7,615 nt of DNA from Clostridiales bacterium (lineage in GTDB: Bacteria > Bacillota > Clostridia > Lachnospirales > WRAX01), in contig JAISVU010000106.1 in the NCBI GenBank assembly GCA_031271375.1, forward strand, positions 1 through 7,615, read 5' to 3'. Of the stretch, positions 6,587 to 7,615 are shown in pieces. The translations under genes and the position numbers were made by a program. Position 1 is the stretch's first letter. Each line of letters starts with the position of its first letter. Under the pieces are notes generated by a model. That model searched no databases, was not told the origin of the DNA, and saw nothing but the letters and a program-made list of their open reading frames with translations.

Positions 6587-7061
6587 TATGCTCTTCGCCT
6601 TTCTTTGTGTTTTTTGTGTCCTTTGCGGTTAAAATACCTTCCCTTGCCAGCCGGTCGCAACGGTTATTCTCCGGGTTGTCCGCGTGACCCCTGACCCAAC
6701 GCAAATCAACCGTATGCTTGTCCAAAAGCTCCAGGAGCCGCTCCCATAAATCCGGGTTAAGCGCGGGGTCTTTCTTCGTCCGCATCCATCCGCTGGCACG
6801 CCACTTAAAGGCCCAGCCTTTGGTTATCGCATCCACAAGATATCTTGAATCGCTGAATAATATAACGTCGCAAGGCTCCCGCAGCGCCTCCAGAGCCACT
6901 ATCGCCGCGGTCAGCTCCATCCGGTTATTCGTCGTGGAAGCGCATCCACCAGACAGTTCCTTCCTGGCATTGCCGTAGAGCAGCACCGCGCCGTATCCCC
7001 CCGGCCCCGGGTTCCCCGAGCAAGCCCCGTCCGTATATATTTCAACCATTTTGCGCGGCAT
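6579..7061 (-). CDS. rnhA: Ribonuclease HI with repeat-encoded C-terminal tail
   Basis: RNase HI cuts the RNA strand of RNA-DNA hybrids, helping to remove primers and R-loops. The 160-residue protein carries all catalytic residues: D11 in YTDGACSGNPG, E49 in NNRMELTAA, D71 in LFSDSRYLV and D136 in RCDRLA, with the helper H126 in WVRGHADNPENNRCD. The basic protrusion region KGWAFKWRASGWMRTKK (81-97) is present, as in E. coli-type enzymes. AAGGAG at 7074-7069 lies 7 bases before the ATG, supporting the start; M5 is an alternative but has no such site. The last residues (about 144-160, TAKDTKNTKKGEEHND) are low-complexity, lysine-rich and encoded by a 9-base-period repeat, so the native end has probably been replaced. 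The gene leads a tight - strand cluster with the GNAT gene and ANT(6) remnant. Confidence 0.96.
   Translation of the reverse strand: MPRKMVEIYTDGACSGNPGPGGYGAVLLYGNARKELSGGCASTTNNRMELTAAIVALEALREPCDVILFSDSRYLVDAITKGWAFKWRASGWMRTKKDPALNPDLWERLLELLDKHTVDLRWVRGHADNPENNRCDRLAREGILTAKDTKNTKKGEEHND
6591..6632 (-). repeat. 9-base-period A/C/G-rich repeat forming the 3' end of rnhA
   Basis: On the - strand the stretch reads TTAACCGCAAAGG followed by CAAA-based units and ending AAAGGCGAAGAG. Three consecutive 9-base units are visible: CAAAGGACA (6625-6617), CAAAAAACA (6616-6608) and CAAAGAAAG (6607-6599). I recognise the style as the dispersed 'CGCAAAGNACACAAAG' sequences found next to genes in many unrelated bacteria, which yield TKDTKNTKK-like peptides when read through. 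In this case the repeat is in frame and supplies the rnhA stop region. Only one copy is in the window, so dispersal in this genome cannot be shown here. Confidence 0.65.
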
Positions 7062-7072
7062 AAATTTTCTCC

Positions 7073-7107
7073 TTGAATATTGGACTGTTTCTATATTATA
7101 CTATACT
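7073..7107 (+). promoter_or_regulatory. Putative sigma-A promoter(s) of the zinc peptidase gene
   Basis: Two overlapping possibilities exist. TTGAAT (7073-7078) with TATACT (7097-7102) has an 18-base spacer; TTGGAC (7080-7085) with TATACT (7102-7107) has a 16-base spacer. The TATACT element is repeated with a 5-base offset. Either would start transcription near 7108-7115, about 30-40 bases before the ATG. The -10 elements overlap that of the divergent rnhA promoter. Confidence 0.45.
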
Positions 7108-7123
7108 AGATCATTCTTGTACA
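7095..7123 (-). promoter_or_regulatory. Putative sigma-A promoter of rnhA
   Basis: On the - strand, TGTACA (7123-7118; 4 of 6 match to TTGACA) and a perfect TATAAT (7100-7095) are 17 bases apart. Transcription would start near 7088, leaving a leader of under 30 bases that contains the AAGGAG site. It overlaps the opposing promoter of the zinc peptidase gene. Confidence 0.6.
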
Positions 7124-7145
7124 GACAGGGATAGGAGGCGGCGTC

Positions 7146-7615
7146 ATGGATTTATATAACCTGACATATGTATTGGCTATCGCGGCGATGATTTTTTCTC
7201 TGTACGCCCAGTTCAGGGTTCATTCCATCTACAAGAAACATTCCCGCGCCGAGAATAAGAAAGGGCTCACAGGGGCCGAGGCGGCCCGGAAGCTGCTGGA
7301 ATCCGGCGGTATCACAAATATGACGATTGAAGAAATCCCCGGCTCCCTCACCGACCATTACGACCCGCGCAGCGAAGCCCTGCGCCTGTCGAAAGAGGTT
7401 ATGCACGGGAAAAGCCTTTCGGCCCTGGGCATCGCGGCCCACGAAGTGGGCCACGCACTGCAGCATGGCGAGGCATACGGCCCGCTTATGGCAAGGCAGA
7501 ACTTTGTCGGCGTGGCCAATTTCGGCTCAAAGCTGTCGATCCCCATTGTGTTCCTCGGGATAGTATTGATGAATATGAATGTGGACAGCGGTTTGGGCAG
7601 CTTTCTCGTTACCGT
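7146..7615 (+). CDS. Membrane-anchored neutral zinc metallopeptidase, YugP family (3' end cut by the window)
   Basis: The frame is open from the ATG to the window edge, giving 156 residues of a family usually about 220-235 long. It starts MDLYNLTYVLAIAAMIFSLYA, an N-terminal membrane segment (about 5-22). Next come an alpha-rich stretch LTGAEAARKLLESGG (about 41-55), DHYDPRSEALRLSKEV and the zinc-binding HEVGH motif (H99-E100-H103) in AALGIAAHEVGHALQHGE-like context. A second hydrophobic segment (about 130-147, LSIPIVFLGIVLM) follows. This order is that of the Zn_peptidase_2 / YugP family. The third zinc ligand would lie beyond the visible part. The substrate of these proteases is not established. 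AGGAGG at 7133-7138, 7 bases upstream, supports the start. It is transcribed divergently from rnhA. Confidence 0.93.
   Translation, partial: MDLYNLTYVLAIAAMIFSLYAQFRVHSIYKKHSRAENKKGLTGAEAARKLLESGGITNMTIEEIPGSLTDHYDPRSEALRLSKEVMHGKSLSALGIAAHEVGHALQHGEAYGPLMARQNFVGVANFGSKLSIPIVFLGIVLMNMNVDSGLGSFLVT

Noticed and set aside
1..7615. CRISPR arrays, tRNA or rRNA genes, insertion sequences, phage genes, riboswitches
   Set aside because: I found no regularly spaced repeats, cloverleaf-like stretches, transposase motifs or long structured leaders; the untranslated gaps are all about 130 bases or less.

Overview
This window looks like chromosomal DNA from a spore-forming, low-G+C-lineage Firmicute, most likely in the class Clostridia. 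The strongest evidence is a complete Spo0A with a near-perfect AAGGAGGT ribosome site and a GTG start. A DUF951 protein, a full-length ComEC, a HolA and a YugP-type zinc peptidase also fit that group. Most genes look moderately G+C-rich, roughly 50-55% by eye. The genus cannot be told from the sequence alone.

Left arm (1-4717, + strand): four genes run in one direction with almost no space between them. They are an uncharacterised P-loop kinase-like protein whose start codon is cut by the window edge by one base, a 69-residue DUF951 putative zinc-ribbon protein, comEC (DNA uptake channel with a C-terminal metallo-beta-lactamase domain), and holA (DNA polymerase III delta, the clamp-loader subunit). 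The junctions are TAATG, ATGA and a 35-base overlap, so translation is probably coupled along the operon. The comEC-holA pairing is classical for Firmicutes. A nested hairpin at 4754-4798 separates this operon from the convergent spo0A.

Right arm (4817-7061, - strand): read in transcription order, rnhA (RNase HI), a GNAT acetyltransferase and a remnant of an ANT(6)-type aminoglycoside adenylyltransferase form a tight cluster (8-base overlap, then a 1-base gap). spo0A follows after 131 bases that carry its own promoter. No terminator is evident between the remnant and spo0A, so read-through from rnhA is possible. The usual upstream neighbour of spo0A, spoIVB, is absent here. At 7062-7145 a compact divergent promoter region serves rnhA on one side and, on the + strand, a membrane-anchored zinc metallopeptidase of the YugP family that runs off the right edge.

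Four points deserve attention. The ANT(6)-like gene has lost its middle but stayed in frame. The C-terminal tail of RNase HI is encoded by a 9-base-period A/C/G repeat of a kind that recurs in many bacterial genomes. The first gene is a kinase-like protein with a second, beta-rich domain. The spo0A upstream region has two TTCG half-sites one helical turn apart. I see no CRISPR array, tRNA, rRNA, insertion sequence or phage gene, and nothing that clearly amounts to a new multi-gene system. No gene-free stretch exceeds 300 bases.
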